Shown here piece after piece: positions 26,856 to 35,258 of a stretch of DNA of 64,000 bases. The DNA comes from Candidatus Hydrogenedentota bacterium (GTDB lineage Bacteria > Hydrogenedentota > Hydrogenedentia > Hydrogenedentales > SLHB01). The position numbers and the translations under genes were made by a program. The stretch covers positions 1-64,000 of the forward strand of contig JABWCD010000026.1 of the NCBI GenBank assembly GCA_013359265.1. Reading direction: 5' to 3'. The notes beneath the pieces are model-generated. The model saw only the letters and a list, made by a program, of their open reading frames with translations. It did no database searches and was not told the origin of the DNA. Each line of letters starts with the position of its first letter. Position 1 is the first letter of the stretch.

Positions 26856-27755
26856 GTGGGATTCGTTGGGACAGCGATCATGTTGGGATTGTTCGTTTCG
26901 GCGGCGGATAGCGCGCCGCCAAGCGGTGTGGAATCGGTGCTTGTGTGGCCGCATGGCGCGCCCGGCGCCGTCGGTGAAGAACCGCAGGACAAACCGGCGC
27001 TGTATCTCTATCCAGCCGCCGCAAAAAGGAACACGGGCGTCGCAATTGTGGTCTGCCCTGGGGGCGGCTACTCCGGTTTGGCGATGAGCTACGAGGGACA
27101 CGACGTCGCGCAGTGGCTGAACAATAACGGCATTTCCGCATTCGTGCTCCAGTATCGGCTGGGACCGCGTTACCGCTATCCCGCGCCGCAACTTGACGCG
27201 CAGCGCGCGGTCCGCATTGTGCGTTCGCGCGCGGCGGAATGGAACATCGATCCGGGCAAAATCGGCATCCTCGGGTTCTCCGCCGGCGGCCATCTCTCCG
27301 CGATGACCGGCGTTCATTACGTCGACGGCAAGCCGGACTCGACCGATCCTGTGGAGCGCGTGCCGACACGGCCGGACTTTCTCGTCCTCGTGTATCCGGT
27401 CATAACAATGCAGGGGCCGGAGGCGCACGCAGGGTGCGTGGGGAACCTGCTGGGCGAAAACCCCGATCCGGCCCTCGTAAAGGAGTGCTCAACTCACCTT
27501 TTCGTCGACTCGAAGACGCCGCCCGCGTTTATCCTGCATACGACGGCCGATCAGGCGGTCTCCGTGTCGAACGCGGTGCTGTTCTACGACGCGTGCGTCA
27601 AAGCAGGTGTGCCGGTCGAGATGCACCTCTTCGAACAAGGCAAGCACGGTGTTGGTATGGGCGGCTCGCGCGCACCCGGTAATCCTGTTGGGGAGTGGCC
27701 TGAATTGTGCTTGAAGTGGTTGGTGTATCGGGGAATGTTGACTCGATTGGAGTGA
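26856..27755 (+). CDS. exported alpha/beta-hydrolase (BD-FAE / acetyl-xylan-esterase-like)
   Basis: 299 aa with an N-terminal signal-like helix (IMLGLFVSAADSA). Oxyanion-hole motif VVCPGGGYSGLA and nucleophile elbow GILGFSAGGHLS. A late Asp (LHTTADQAVSV) and His (FEQGKHGVGMG) complete the triad. These features match bacterial bifunctional feruloyl/acetyl-xylan esterase-like proteins found next to glycan degradation genes. GTG start with AAGGAG nine bases upstream, 30 bp after paralogue 2, so it may ride on the same transcript. Substrate is unknown; removal of ester groups from secreted glycans is a guess. Confidence 0.85.
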   Translation: MGFVGTAIMLGLFVSAADSAPPSGVESVLVWPHGAPGAVGEEPQDKPALYLYPAAAKRNTGVAIVVCPGGGYSGLAMSYEGHDVAQWLNNNGISAFVLQYRLGPRYRYPAPQLDAQRAVRIVRSRAAEWNIDPGKIGILGFSAGGHLSAMTGVHYVDGKPDSTDPVERVPTRPDFLVLVYPVITMQGPEAHAGCVGNLLGENPDPALVKECSTHLFVDSKTPPAFILHTTADQAVSVSNAVLFYDACVKAGVPVEMHLFEQGKHGVGMGGSRAPGNPVGEWPELCLKWLVYRGMLTRLE

Positions 27756-27806
27756 TGTAACGACGTGACATCCTGCGCTGATGTGTCGCCGAAAGAACTC
27801 CGCGAA

Positions 27807-27995
27807 TCAAAATGGTCGCTTGATTCCAAGATCGCGGCAGATTTTCAGGGCCAAGGGATTTGGAATTTCGTTGTGGCGGGGAACCGACGAACGCCGATTA
27901 TTCTCAGGGTTGCTCCACCATGAATGCCGCGCGCCTTCACGAACGAGAGTACAACCTTCGCGAAGTAAATGATCCAGCAGCTCCCTCCGCTTCAA
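27807..27995 (-). CDS. hicA: HicA-family toxin
   Basis: 62-aa dsRBD-like mRNA interferase toxin. KRRELLDHLLREGCTLVREG then ARHSWWSNPE carry the catalytic His of the family, and VPRHNEIPNPLALKICRDLG is the conserved C-terminal half. Translation appears to start at TTG (27995), whose bases overlap the hicB stop (TTGA), so synthesis is likely coupled to and weaker than the antitoxin. Size and motif order are normal. Confidence 0.9.
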   Translation of the reverse strand: MKRRELLDHLLREGCTLVREGARHSWWSNPENNRRSSVPRHNEIPNPLALKICRDLGIKRPF

Positions 27996-28204
27996 AGCGT
28001 AATCGACTCCTCCACGTACGAGCCGGTGGCGAGAGCCAACGCATCGGCCTTGTTCATTTCAATGGCTTCTTCCAACGCTGAACGAAGGTTTTCGATGAGC
28101 TCCGTGCGCGTGGTGCCTTGGCTGTTGACTCCCGGGACTTCTTCGATCCAGCCAATCCACCATTCTTCGTCCTGCTGAATCATGGCCGTATACGTATTTT
28201 GCAT
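27992..28204 (-). CDS. hicB: HicB-family antitoxin
   Basis: 70-aa partner of HicA with the degraded RNase H-like fold: MIQQDEEWWIGWIEEVPGV, then TELIENLRSALEEAIEMN. It lacks the C-terminal DNA-binding extension found in long HicB proteins, so autoregulation by itself is doubtful. It is encoded first (hicBA order, the reverse of E. coli hicAB). ATG has AGGA about ten bases upstream. It is transcribed away from the divergent ABC transporter operon. Confidence 0.9.
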   Translation of the reverse strand: MQNTYTAMIQQDEEWWIGWIEEVPGVNSQGTTRTELIENLRSALEEAIEMNKADALALATGSYVEESITL

Positions 28205-28365
28205 GGGTGCGATTCCTGTTAATTCGATCCCCAGAATAGTATGTTCGACTTGTTCCTGTCCATCTCAGCGTTCGCGCGGGCCAAACTGGCTCCCCCACGA
28301 TTGGATGCTTTGAAGATGTTCGGTATTTGAACCCCTGGGGACTTGCTCTCTACCATCGGGCAATC

Positions 28366-30852
28366 ATGTCAGACATGGCATTGCGCCTGATCGATATTCG
28401 AAAAGCCTTCGGCGGTGCGCCCGCGTTACGCGGCGCTCGGCTCGACGTGCAGGCGGGGGAAATCCACGGACTGGTCGGTGAGAACGGCGCCGGGAAAAGC
28501 ACGCTGATCAATATAGCCACGGGGGTGTTGCGTGCGGACGCCGGCTCGGTCGAAATCGATGGGAACACGGCACACCTCGCCAATCCGCGTCACGCTGGCG
28601 CGCTTGGCGTCGCCGTCGTACACCAGGAAGCCGATCTCTTTCCGCAGTTGAGCATTGCCGAAAACATGCTGTTGTCGCAGGGGCTGGTTACGGGCCGCTT
28701 CGGACTTATAAATTGGGCGGCAACGCATCGCGCGGCCGCCCGCATGGTCGCAGAAATGGGCGAATCGTTCGACGTGCGCGCGCCGGCAAGCGGTCTCTCG
28801 GTCGCCCGCCGTATGATGGCGGAAATCGCCGCCGCGTTGTCGCGCAACGCGCGCGTGCTGTTTCTCGACGAACCCACCGCGTCGCTCACCGGCAATGAAA
28901 TCGAAAGCCTCTTTGCGAGATTGCGCGAGTTGCGCGGTGCGGGTGTTGCCATCGTCTTCGTCAGCCACCGACTCGAAGAAGTCACGGCGCTCTGCGATCG
29001 GGTGACAATCATGCGCGACGGCGAGACTGTCGCGACGCACCCGACGGCGGAACTGTCCATCGAGAAGATCGTTTCCTTAATGATCGGACGTGCGCGCGTC
29101 GAATCCGTACGGAGACCCAAACGGACGCATGAAACGGAACGCGCGCTTCGGTTTGAGGTTGTAGGCGCCACCGACGCGGAAAATGCGTTCAAGGACGTGT
29201 CGCTCTGCGTGCAAGCTGGCGAAATCGTCGGCGTTTACGGCTTTGTCGGGGCGGGGCGTAGCGAACTCGCGCAGGCGGTATTCGGAATTCGGCGATTGCG
29301 CTCGGGTCACGTCAAGGTGGACGGCGCCGAAGCTTCCATTTCCTCGCCCCGCGACGCGGTAAAACACGGCATCGCCTATTTGCCCGAAGACCGGCTTGTG
29401 CAGGGCGTGTTCAGGAGTCATCCGTTGCGCGCGAATGCCAGTGTCGCCGCGTTGCCATCCCTGTCGTCTCTGACGTGGATTCGACGTAGCGACGAAGTCG
29501 CGCTTGGCGAGAAAGTCGTGCGCGACATGCGCGTACGCGCCCGGTCGATCGAGCAGCCCATCGGCGCGTTGAGCGGTGGCAATCAACAGAAGGTTGTGTT
29601 TGGACGCTGGCAGGCGGTCGAACCGAAGGTGTTTCTGCTCGATGAACCGACACGTGGCGTGGACGTCGGCGCGAAAACCGAGATTCATGCGCTCATCAAC
29701 GACATGGCGGATCGCGGCGCCGCGGTAGTGCTGATCAGCTCGGAATTGCCCGAGATCATGGCGATGAGCGATCGCGTTATAACGATTTCAGCCGGGAAAA
29801 TCACGGGTGAGTTCGACCCGCGATCCGACGAAGAACATGCCATTGCCACTGCCGCTGTGCCGAAATCAGGTGCAGCGGAAACCGTGCCAGCGGCGACGCG
29901 CAGCGCGGCGGTGCGCGCCGCGGCGTTTCGCGAGGGAGGCCTGCTCGCCATTACGCTCGCGCTGTGCGGAGTCATGGCCATACTGCGCCCACAACAATTC
30001 GCAACCGCGCAAAACCTGCTCGATGTGCTGGCGAACGCCGCGCTACCGGGCATCATGGCGCAAGGCGCGATGCTGATTATCTGCGCGGGTGGGATCGACA
30101 TCTCCGTTGGCGCGATGATGGGGCTGATCGCCGCGATCGCCGGCATGGCCGCGCTGAACGGGGCGCCCCCCTTGGTATGTGTTGCGGCCGCATGCGTACT
30201 GGGGTGCGCGTTCAGCATGCTGAACGCGGCTACGTCGCTCATCGCGCGCATTCATCCCATTATCGTCACGCTCGCCGGCATCAGCATCTACCGTGGGGCG
30301 ATGCTATACGTGTTAAGCGCGCGCGAAGTCGTAAACCTTCCCGCGTCGTACCGCGCGCTGGCCGATGGGACACTCTTCGGCGCGCCAAAGGTCTGTTACT
30401 ACGTCATCGCCGTTACGCTCGTTACGTTCATTGTCCTGCACTTTACGCTCGTGGGCCGGAAGGCCCTCGCGATCGGCAACAGCGAGAGCGCGGCACGATT
30501 AATCGGACTTTCAAAGACCAAGCTGACATTGTTCGTCTTCGCCTATTCGGGCGCGCTCACCGGCATCGCCGCCATTATGCACGGCGCATACTACGGCAAC
30601 GTGCAATCGAACGCTGGCGACGGTCTCGAATTGAAAGCAATCGCCGCCGCGGTTATCGGCGGAACAAATATTCTCGGCGGGCGCGGCTCGGCGTTCGGCA
30701 CGCTGCTTGGCGCGTTTCTCGTCGCGCTCATGTACAACGCGCTTACCCTGCTCGGCATCAGCTCGTACTGGCAAAACCTGTTCGTCGGCGCGCTCATACT
30801 GGGCGCGGTCGTGACGGATACGTCGCTCCAACGGCTGCGGAAACCCGCATGA
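28366..30852 (+). CDS. fused sugar ABC importer: RbsA-like double ATPase plus RbsC-like permease
   Basis: 828 aa combining two normally separate subunits. Residues 1-500: two ATPase domains as in RbsA/MglA, with Walker A GENGAGKST (39-47) in the first and the degenerate GFVGAGRSE in the second, signature LSGGNQQKV and Walker B VFLLDEPTRGVD. Residues about 520-828: a complete CUT2 permease with the family segment CAGGIDISVGAMMGL and the C-terminal AVIGGTNILGGRGS. There is no stop or frameshift in the joint (29870-29940), only an Ala/Pro-rich linker. ATG at 28366 (or 28375); a TTG further upstream is unlikely. Its stop overlaps the next permease (ATGA). Confidence 0.9.
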   Translation: MSDMALRLIDIRKAFGGAPALRGARLDVQAGEIHGLVGENGAGKSTLINIATGVLRADAGSVEIDGNTAHLANPRHAGALGVAVVHQEADLFPQLSIAENMLLSQGLVTGRFGLINWAATHRAAARMVAEMGESFDVRAPASGLSVARRMMAEIAAALSRNARVLFLDEPTASLTGNEIESLFARLRELRGAGVAIVFVSHRLEEVTALCDRVTIMRDGETVATHPTAELSIEKIVSLMIGRARVESVRRPKRTHETERALRFEVVGATDAENAFKDVSLCVQAGEIVGVYGFVGAGRSELAQAVFGIRRLRSGHVKVDGAEASISSPRDAVKHGIAYLPEDRLVQGVFRSHPLRANASVAALPSLSSLTWIRRSDEVALGEKVVRDMRVRARSIEQPIGALSGGNQQKVVFGRWQAVEPKVFLLDEPTRGVDVGAKTEIHALINDMADRGAAVVLISSELPEIMAMSDRVITISAGKITGEFDPRSDEEHAIATAAVPKSGAAETVPAATRSAAVRAAAFREGGLLAITLALCGVMAILRPQQFATAQNLLDVLANAALPGIMAQGAMLIICAGGIDISVGAMMGLIAAIAGMAALNGAPPLVCVAAACVLGCAFSMLNAATSLIARIHPIIVTLAGISIYRGAMLYVLSAREVVNLPASYRALADGTLFGAPKVCYYVIAVTLVTFIVLHFTLVGRKALAIGNSESAARLIGLSKTKLTLFVFAYSGALTGIAAIMHGAYYGNVQSNAGDGLELKAIAAAVIGGTNILGGRGSAFGTLLGAFLVALMYNALTLLGISSYWQNLFVGALILGAVVTDTSLQRLRKPA

Positions 30853-31820
30853 TGCGCGCGCTGCTCGGACGGGACGCCGCCCTGCTTGCCGTGCTGTTGG
30901 CCATGTTTGCCGGATTCAGTCTGACCGTCGACGGCTTCTTCGACTGGTTCAACATTCTCGATCGCGCTCGGTACTGGGTGGTGCCGGGCATCATCGCCGT
31001 GCCGATGACTTTTATCATCGCAACCGCGGGGATCGATTTGTCCGTCGGCTCGATAGTCGCCTTGTCGGGAATCGTGCTGGGCATTGTTTTTCAAGATCTC
31101 CACGCTCCGATCACGCTCGCCTCTTTTGCGGCAATCCTCATCGGCGCAATCGCCGGAGCGGTCAATGGCGGTGTCGTCAGCCTGCTTGGCGTCCCCCCGC
31201 TGGTGGTAACGCTCGCGACGATGGCCCTGTTTAGGGGCATCGCGATGGGCTTCAGTAAGGGCGCGCCGAAGGGCGGCTTTCCAGGCGGGTTCACCTGGAT
31301 TAGTCAAGGTGACCTCTTCTCGCTGCCGCTGGGTGGTTCGCCGGCATATGTTCCGGCTCCCATTGTTGCGCTGGCTGTTGTCGTGCTTGCCGGCGGACTT
31401 ATCATGCGGCGTACGTGGATCGGCAGGTTTACGGAACTTACGGGCGAAAGCGAGACCGCCGCCCGATTCGCCGGCATACGTTCGAACTGGCTGAAGTTCG
31501 GCATCTACACGGTCTGTGGCGCGCTGTGCGGCATCGCCGCGCTGTTTCACACGGCCCTCTACGCGACCGCGAAGGCCGACACCGCGCAGGGTCTCGAATT
31601 GGACGTCATCGCATGCGTCGTCGTCGGTGGTACACGGATCAGCGGAGGCCGGGCTTCGGTGACGGGCACTTTGCTCGGCTTGCTGATCATCGGTATGCTG
31701 AAGTACGGGCTCGAAATGGCGGGCGTAAAGTCCCAGTACATCATCATTTTCGTGGGCGTACTGTTAATTGCCACCGCGGTGTTCAACGAATGGGTCAGTG
31801 CGAGAGGGGAACGGGCATGA
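30849..31820 (+). CDS. CUT2-family sugar ABC permease
   Basis: 323-aa RbsC/LsrD-like inner-membrane permease with eight or more helices. TAGIDLSVGSIVALSGIVLG and VVVGGTRISGGRASVTGTLLG are the family signatures. With the permease half of the fused protein it would form the heterodimeric channel, as LsrC/LsrD or RhaP/RhaQ do. ATG overlaps the stop of the fused gene, and its own stop overlaps the next ATG, so the operon is fully coupled. Substrate is probably a sugar or a sugar-like signal. Confidence 0.92.
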   Translation: MMRALLGRDAALLAVLLAMFAGFSLTVDGFFDWFNILDRARYWVVPGIIAVPMTFIIATAGIDLSVGSIVALSGIVLGIVFQDLHAPITLASFAAILIGAIAGAVNGGVVSLLGVPPLVVTLATMALFRGIAMGFSKGAPKGGFPGGFTWISQGDLFSLPLGGSPAYVPAPIVALAVVVLAGGLIMRRTWIGRFTELTGESETAARFAGIRSNWLKFGIYTVCGALCGIAALFHTALYATAKADTAQGLELDVIACVVVGGTRISGGRASVTGTLLGLLIIGMLKYGLEMAGVKSQYIIIFVGVLLIATAVFNEWVSARGERA

Positions 31821-32926
31821 GGAAGATTTCGGATTTTGGATTTTGGATTTTGGATTCACAGCGCCCGGCGCGCTTCGCGGTCCTCGTGATTGCGGCGATT
31901 GTTGCGCTGTCGGGATGCCAACCGAGCCAACCCGCATCGAGTTCCACCCCGGCTTCGCCACCCGAAACTGCGACGGCCCCCGCAGCACCCGCGAAACCCG
32001 CCGCGGCAAAAAAACTGACCATCGGTGTCATGCCGAAGCTGGTGGGCATTCCCTTCTTCACCGCGACGGAAAAAGGCGCGAAAGAGGCCGGCGCGGAACT
32101 GGGCGTCGAAGTGGTGTTTGACGGGCCGCCGAAAAACGACGTTCAACTCCAGGTGCAGATGATCGAGACCTGGATTGCGAAAGGATTCGACGCAATCGCC
32201 GTCGCGCCAAACGATCCCGACGCCATCGCACCCGTGCTCGAAAAGGCGCGCAAGCGTGGTATCACGGTCATCGCGTGGGATGCCGACGCGAAGAAGGAGG
32301 CGCGCGATTTCTTCGTGAACCAGTGCACCTCCGCAAGCGTTGCGCGCGCCTTGATGGACGTCATGGCCGAAGGCGCCGGACCCGAAGCGAAGTACCTCAT
32401 CGTCACCGGCTCGCTCACCGCCGCGAATCAAAATATCTGGATGGCGGAAATGGAAAAATACCGCCAGGAGAAATATCCGAACTTGAAGAATCTGTCCGAA
32501 ACGCCGAAGGTTTCGGAAGAGGACCCCGCGCTCGCGACGCAGGTTACCGCCGATTCGCTGAAGGCCTACCCCGATTTGCAGGGTATTTTCGCGATTACGT
32601 CCGTCGCGCTCCCCGGCGCATCCGAAGCGCTTCGCAAGTCCGGCATGGCCGACAAAGTGTTCCTCACCGGACTCACCACTCCGAACAGCATGAAGGAGTA
32701 CATCGCCGACGGCACGGTCAAGAAGTTTGTGCTGTGGAACCCGGTCGACCTTGGCTACCTCGCCGTTCACGCCGCCACCGCGTCCGCCAAAGGCGATCTC
32801 ACACCCGGCGCAACGACGTTCAAAGCCGGTCGGCTCGGCGAACGCAGCATCCTCGACGGCGATCAGATAATCCTCGGCGATCCGATTGTCTTCAGCAAGG
32901 AAAACATCGGCCAGTACGACTTCTAA
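31817..32926 (+). CDS. sugar-binding lipoprotein of CUT2 ABC importer (RhaS/LsrB-like)
   Basis: 369-aa periplasmic binding protein of the type I sugar fold. The lipobox is ALSGC (Cys34), followed by an Ala/Pro/Thr linker and the binding core from about residue 65. IGVMPKLVGIPFFTATEKGA, FDAIAVAPNDPDAIAPVLEK, VIAWDADA and DFFVNQCTSASVA resemble rhamnose- and AI-2-binding proteins. ATG overlaps the permease stop and has GAGAGGGGA upstream. Oddly, codons 6-14 are made of a GGATTTT heptamer tract, so the signal peptide carries an extra aromatic N-terminal piece (DFGFWILD). Ligand is not known. Confidence 0.9.
   Translation: MRKISDFGFWILDSQRPARFAVLVIAAIVALSGCQPSQPASSSTPASPPETATAPAAPAKPAAAKKLTIGVMPKLVGIPFFTATEKGAKEAGAELGVEVVFDGPPKNDVQLQVQMIETWIAKGFDAIAVAPNDPDAIAPVLEKARKRGITVIAWDADAKKEARDFFVNQCTSASVARALMDVMAEGAGPEAKYLIVTGSLTAANQNIWMAEMEKYRQEKYPNLKNLSETPKVSEEDPALATQVTADSLKAYPDLQGIFAITSVALPGASEALRKSGMADKVFLTGLTTPNSMKEYIADGTVKKFVLWNPVDLGYLAVHAATASAKGDLTPGATTFKAGRLGERSILDGDQIILGDPIVFSKENIGQYDF
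31831..31856 (+). repeat. (GGATTTT)3.7 heptanucleotide tract inside a gene start
   Basis: Three full heptamers plus five bases begin five codons after the ATG of the binding-protein gene. Seven is not a multiple of three, so gain or loss of one unit would shift the reading frame. AT-rich tracts of similar style lie in the repeats at 200-225 and 527-560. Confidence 0.85.
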
Positions 32927-32938
32927 AGGAACGCCGCA

Positions 32939-33763
32939 ATGAAACGGGCGCTTCACGTACTGTTGCGCGCGCTCGTTCTATTTGCCGTCGTGGTTGTGGT
33001 GTTTTACGTCGTCTTTTTCTTTGCACAACAGCCGCTGATCTACCAGTCCGCACGCGAGGTGACACGAACACCTGGCGACTTTGGTTGGGCCTTTGAGAAC
33101 ATCGTCATGCCCGTGAACGGCGAAACGACGACCGGCTGGTATCTCCCAATGGAAAACGCCCGTGGCACAATTCTCCTTTGCCACGGTAACGGCGGCAATG
33201 TCGGCTCGCATCTTGATGTTACGCGTCTGTTCCGCGAAATGAATTTCTCCGTACTGATTTTCGATTACGGCAGCTATGGCGAAAGCACAGGCTCGCCGTC
33301 GGAAGAGCGGGTATACGCCGACGCGAAGGCGATGTGGGACTACCTGACGAAACAGCGCAGCCTTCCGCCAGATTCGATTATCATATGGGGTCAATCATTC
33401 GGTGGCGCCGCCGCGTGCGACCTTGCATCGAAGGTAAGACCTGCAGCACTCGTCCTGGAAAGCACGTTTACTTCCATGGCGGACGCAGCTTTTTCGAATT
33501 TCCCGTACTTCCCCGCCGACTGGTTCTTGCGCAGTCATTTTCGCTGCATTGACAAGATTGGAAAGGTACAGTCACCGGTGCTTATCATCCACAGCATAGA
33601 TGACACACAATACCCAATCGCTCACGGTAAGGCGCTCTACGCGCGCGCACCGGAACCCAAGCACTTCATCGAAACCCGCGGCGACCACTACGATACCGTG
33701 CCGCCGAAATCGCGATATAGGCCTCAAATCGAATCGTTTTTGACGAGCGCTCGCGCGAATTGA
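32939..33763 (+). CDS. membrane-anchored alpha/beta-hydrolase (BEM46-like)
   Basis: 274 aa. One N-terminal membrane helix (about residues 8-30), then a serine-hydrolase fold with LLCHGNGGNVGSH as the oxyanion segment, GQSFGGAAA as nucleophile elbow, HSIDDTQYP with the acid Asp, and RGDHYD with the His. The family (BEM46/ABHD13-like) has no fixed substrate. It begins 12 bp after the sugar-binding lipoprotein with AAGGA upstream, so it is probably the last gene of the ABC operon and may act on the imported compound's precursor in the periplasm (inference). Confidence 0.85.
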   Translation: MKRALHVLLRALVLFAVVVVVFYVVFFFAQQPLIYQSAREVTRTPGDFGWAFENIVMPVNGETTTGWYLPMENARGTILLCHGNGGNVGSHLDVTRLFREMNFSVLIFDYGSYGESTGSPSEERVYADAKAMWDYLTKQRSLPPDSIIIWGQSFGGAAACDLASKVRPAALVLESTFTSMADAAFSNFPYFPADWFLRSHFRCIDKIGKVQSPVLIIHSIDDTQYPIAHGKALYARAPEPKHFIETRGDHYDTVPPKSRYRPQIESFLTSARAN

Positions 33764-33840
33764 TCGGTTTGCGCCTTCTGCTCCTCCAAGGACTTTCTCA
33801 ACGATACCGGAAGATAAACCGAGCGTTGGAAGAGCTTCCA

Positions 33841-35256
33841 TTACGGCGCATACCGGACCGTCTCATTCGCGTCCGTTGTGTAGCCCCACTTGTCGATATA
33901 ATGCTGCGACGGCATGATCGTGTCGCCGGCTTTGTCGAGTTTCCGGGTAAGAATCGCATCGAGATGGCGCCGAAGCTTTTCGTAACCGGGAACGTTGCAC
34001 AAATTGGCCAGTTGGTACGGATCGGTTTCGTTGTCGTACAACAGCCACGGTCCGTTGAGCGACCGAATGTACGTGTAGCGCGCCGTGCGTATGCCGCGAA
34101 ACTCACGCCCGCCCTTCGCGCGGGTCCATTGACCGAACGGAACGTAACACGCAAGCAGCGCGGCATCCTCGTCATCGACACCGCTGCGCGACAACTCGCG
34201 CGAGCGATTGTTCCCTTCAACGGATTGCGGCAACGGCGCATCGCACAGACCGAGAAGCGTCGGCATGATATCAACGCTGTTCAGCAGCATGTCGCAGTTG
34301 CGCGCGCGGCGGCCGAATCGGCGCGGGTACCGCAACAGAAACGGCACCCGAATCGATTCGTCCCACGGGCGTTGCTTGTGCGTTTCGCCGTGCGACCCGA
34401 GCATATCGCCGTGATCGGACGTGAATACAAACAACGTGTCGTCCGCGATACCGCAGTCGTCGATAGTCTTCAGCAAATCGCCTACGCAGGTGTCGAGCAC
34501 GGAACAGTGCGCATAATACCCGGCGGCGATTCGGCTCGCAGTCGCCTCGAACTCGCCCGGGACATTGTGGCGCAATATGAGTCGCGCGGCGTTGTACATC
34601 GCACGGTACTCCGGCGGCGCGGTCTCATACGGATCGTGCGGTGGTCCCCAGGAGAGGAACAGCGCGAACGGCTTGTCGTCCTGCCGTTCCCGGATGTACC
34701 GTTGCGCTTCGCGCGTTTGCGCAACGGCGTCATAGCCGTCCCACTTCAATTTTGTGTCGTCATCGCCGTAGTAATAGCTGTTGTTGTAATCGTGCGTACA
34801 TTCCATCACGCGCCAGAACTCAAAGCCCTGCCGCCGCTCGCGCGGAATGAAACTCGACCGCCCGTGTCCGTCAATGTGCCACTTGCCGATGTATCCGGTC
34901 GCGTACCCCGCGGCGTTCAGCGCCTGTGCGAATGACGTCGCGCCGTTGTTCAGCGGCACATCGTTTACGAACACGCCGTGCGTGTGGGGGTACTGGCCGG
35001 TCATAAGCGTGCCGCGGTATGGCGAACAAACCGGACACCCGGAGATTGCGTTACGGCAATTGATACTTTCGGTGGCGAGCCGATCGATGTTTGGTGTCTT
35101 AACGTTGGGATCGCCCGCATAGCCCGTCGCCTGCGCGCGCCATTGATCGGCGAATACGAAGACGAGATTGGGCTTACGCGATGGAGAAGGCGCCGCGAGC
35201 GCGGCGGTTGCGGCGGTCGCGGCGGAGGCGATGAATGTGCGGCGGCGAATCTTCAT
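33841..35256 (-). CDS. Tat-exported type I sulfatase
   Basis: 471-aa arylsulfatase-family enzyme. An N-terminal Tat-like signal (RRRTFIASAA) is followed by FVFADQWRAQATG with the metal-binding Asp, and CSPYR at residues 77-81. This is the CxPxR sequence in which Cys77 is converted to formylglycine. Further metal and sulfate ligands are visible in FTSDHGDMLGSHG and GKWHIDGHG. Likely removes sulfate esters from an algal or animal glycan. Start ATG lies two bases after the stop of the GH116-like gene, so the two are translationally coupled. No maturase gene is in view. Confidence 0.92.
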   Translation of the reverse strand: MKIRRRTFIASAATAATAALAAPSPSRKPNLVFVFADQWRAQATGYAGDPNVKTPNIDRLATESINCRNAISGCPVCSPYRGTLMTGQYPHTHGVFVNDVPLNNGATSFAQALNAAGYATGYIGKWHIDGHGRSSFIPRERRQGFEFWRVMECTHDYNNSYYYGDDDTKLKWDGYDAVAQTREAQRYIRERQDDKPFALFLSWGPPHDPYETAPPEYRAMYNAARLILRHNVPGEFEATASRIAAGYYAHCSVLDTCVGDLLKTIDDCGIADDTLFVFTSDHGDMLGSHGETHKQRPWDESIRVPFLLRYPRRFGRRARNCDMLLNSVDIMPTLLGLCDAPLPQSVEGNNRSRELSRSGVDDEDAALLACYVPFGQWTRAKGGREFRGIRTARYTYIRSLNGPWLLYDNETDPYQLANLCNVPGYEKLRRHLDAILTRKLDKAGDTIMPSQHYIDKWGYTTDANETVRYAP

Positions 35257-35258
35257 GG

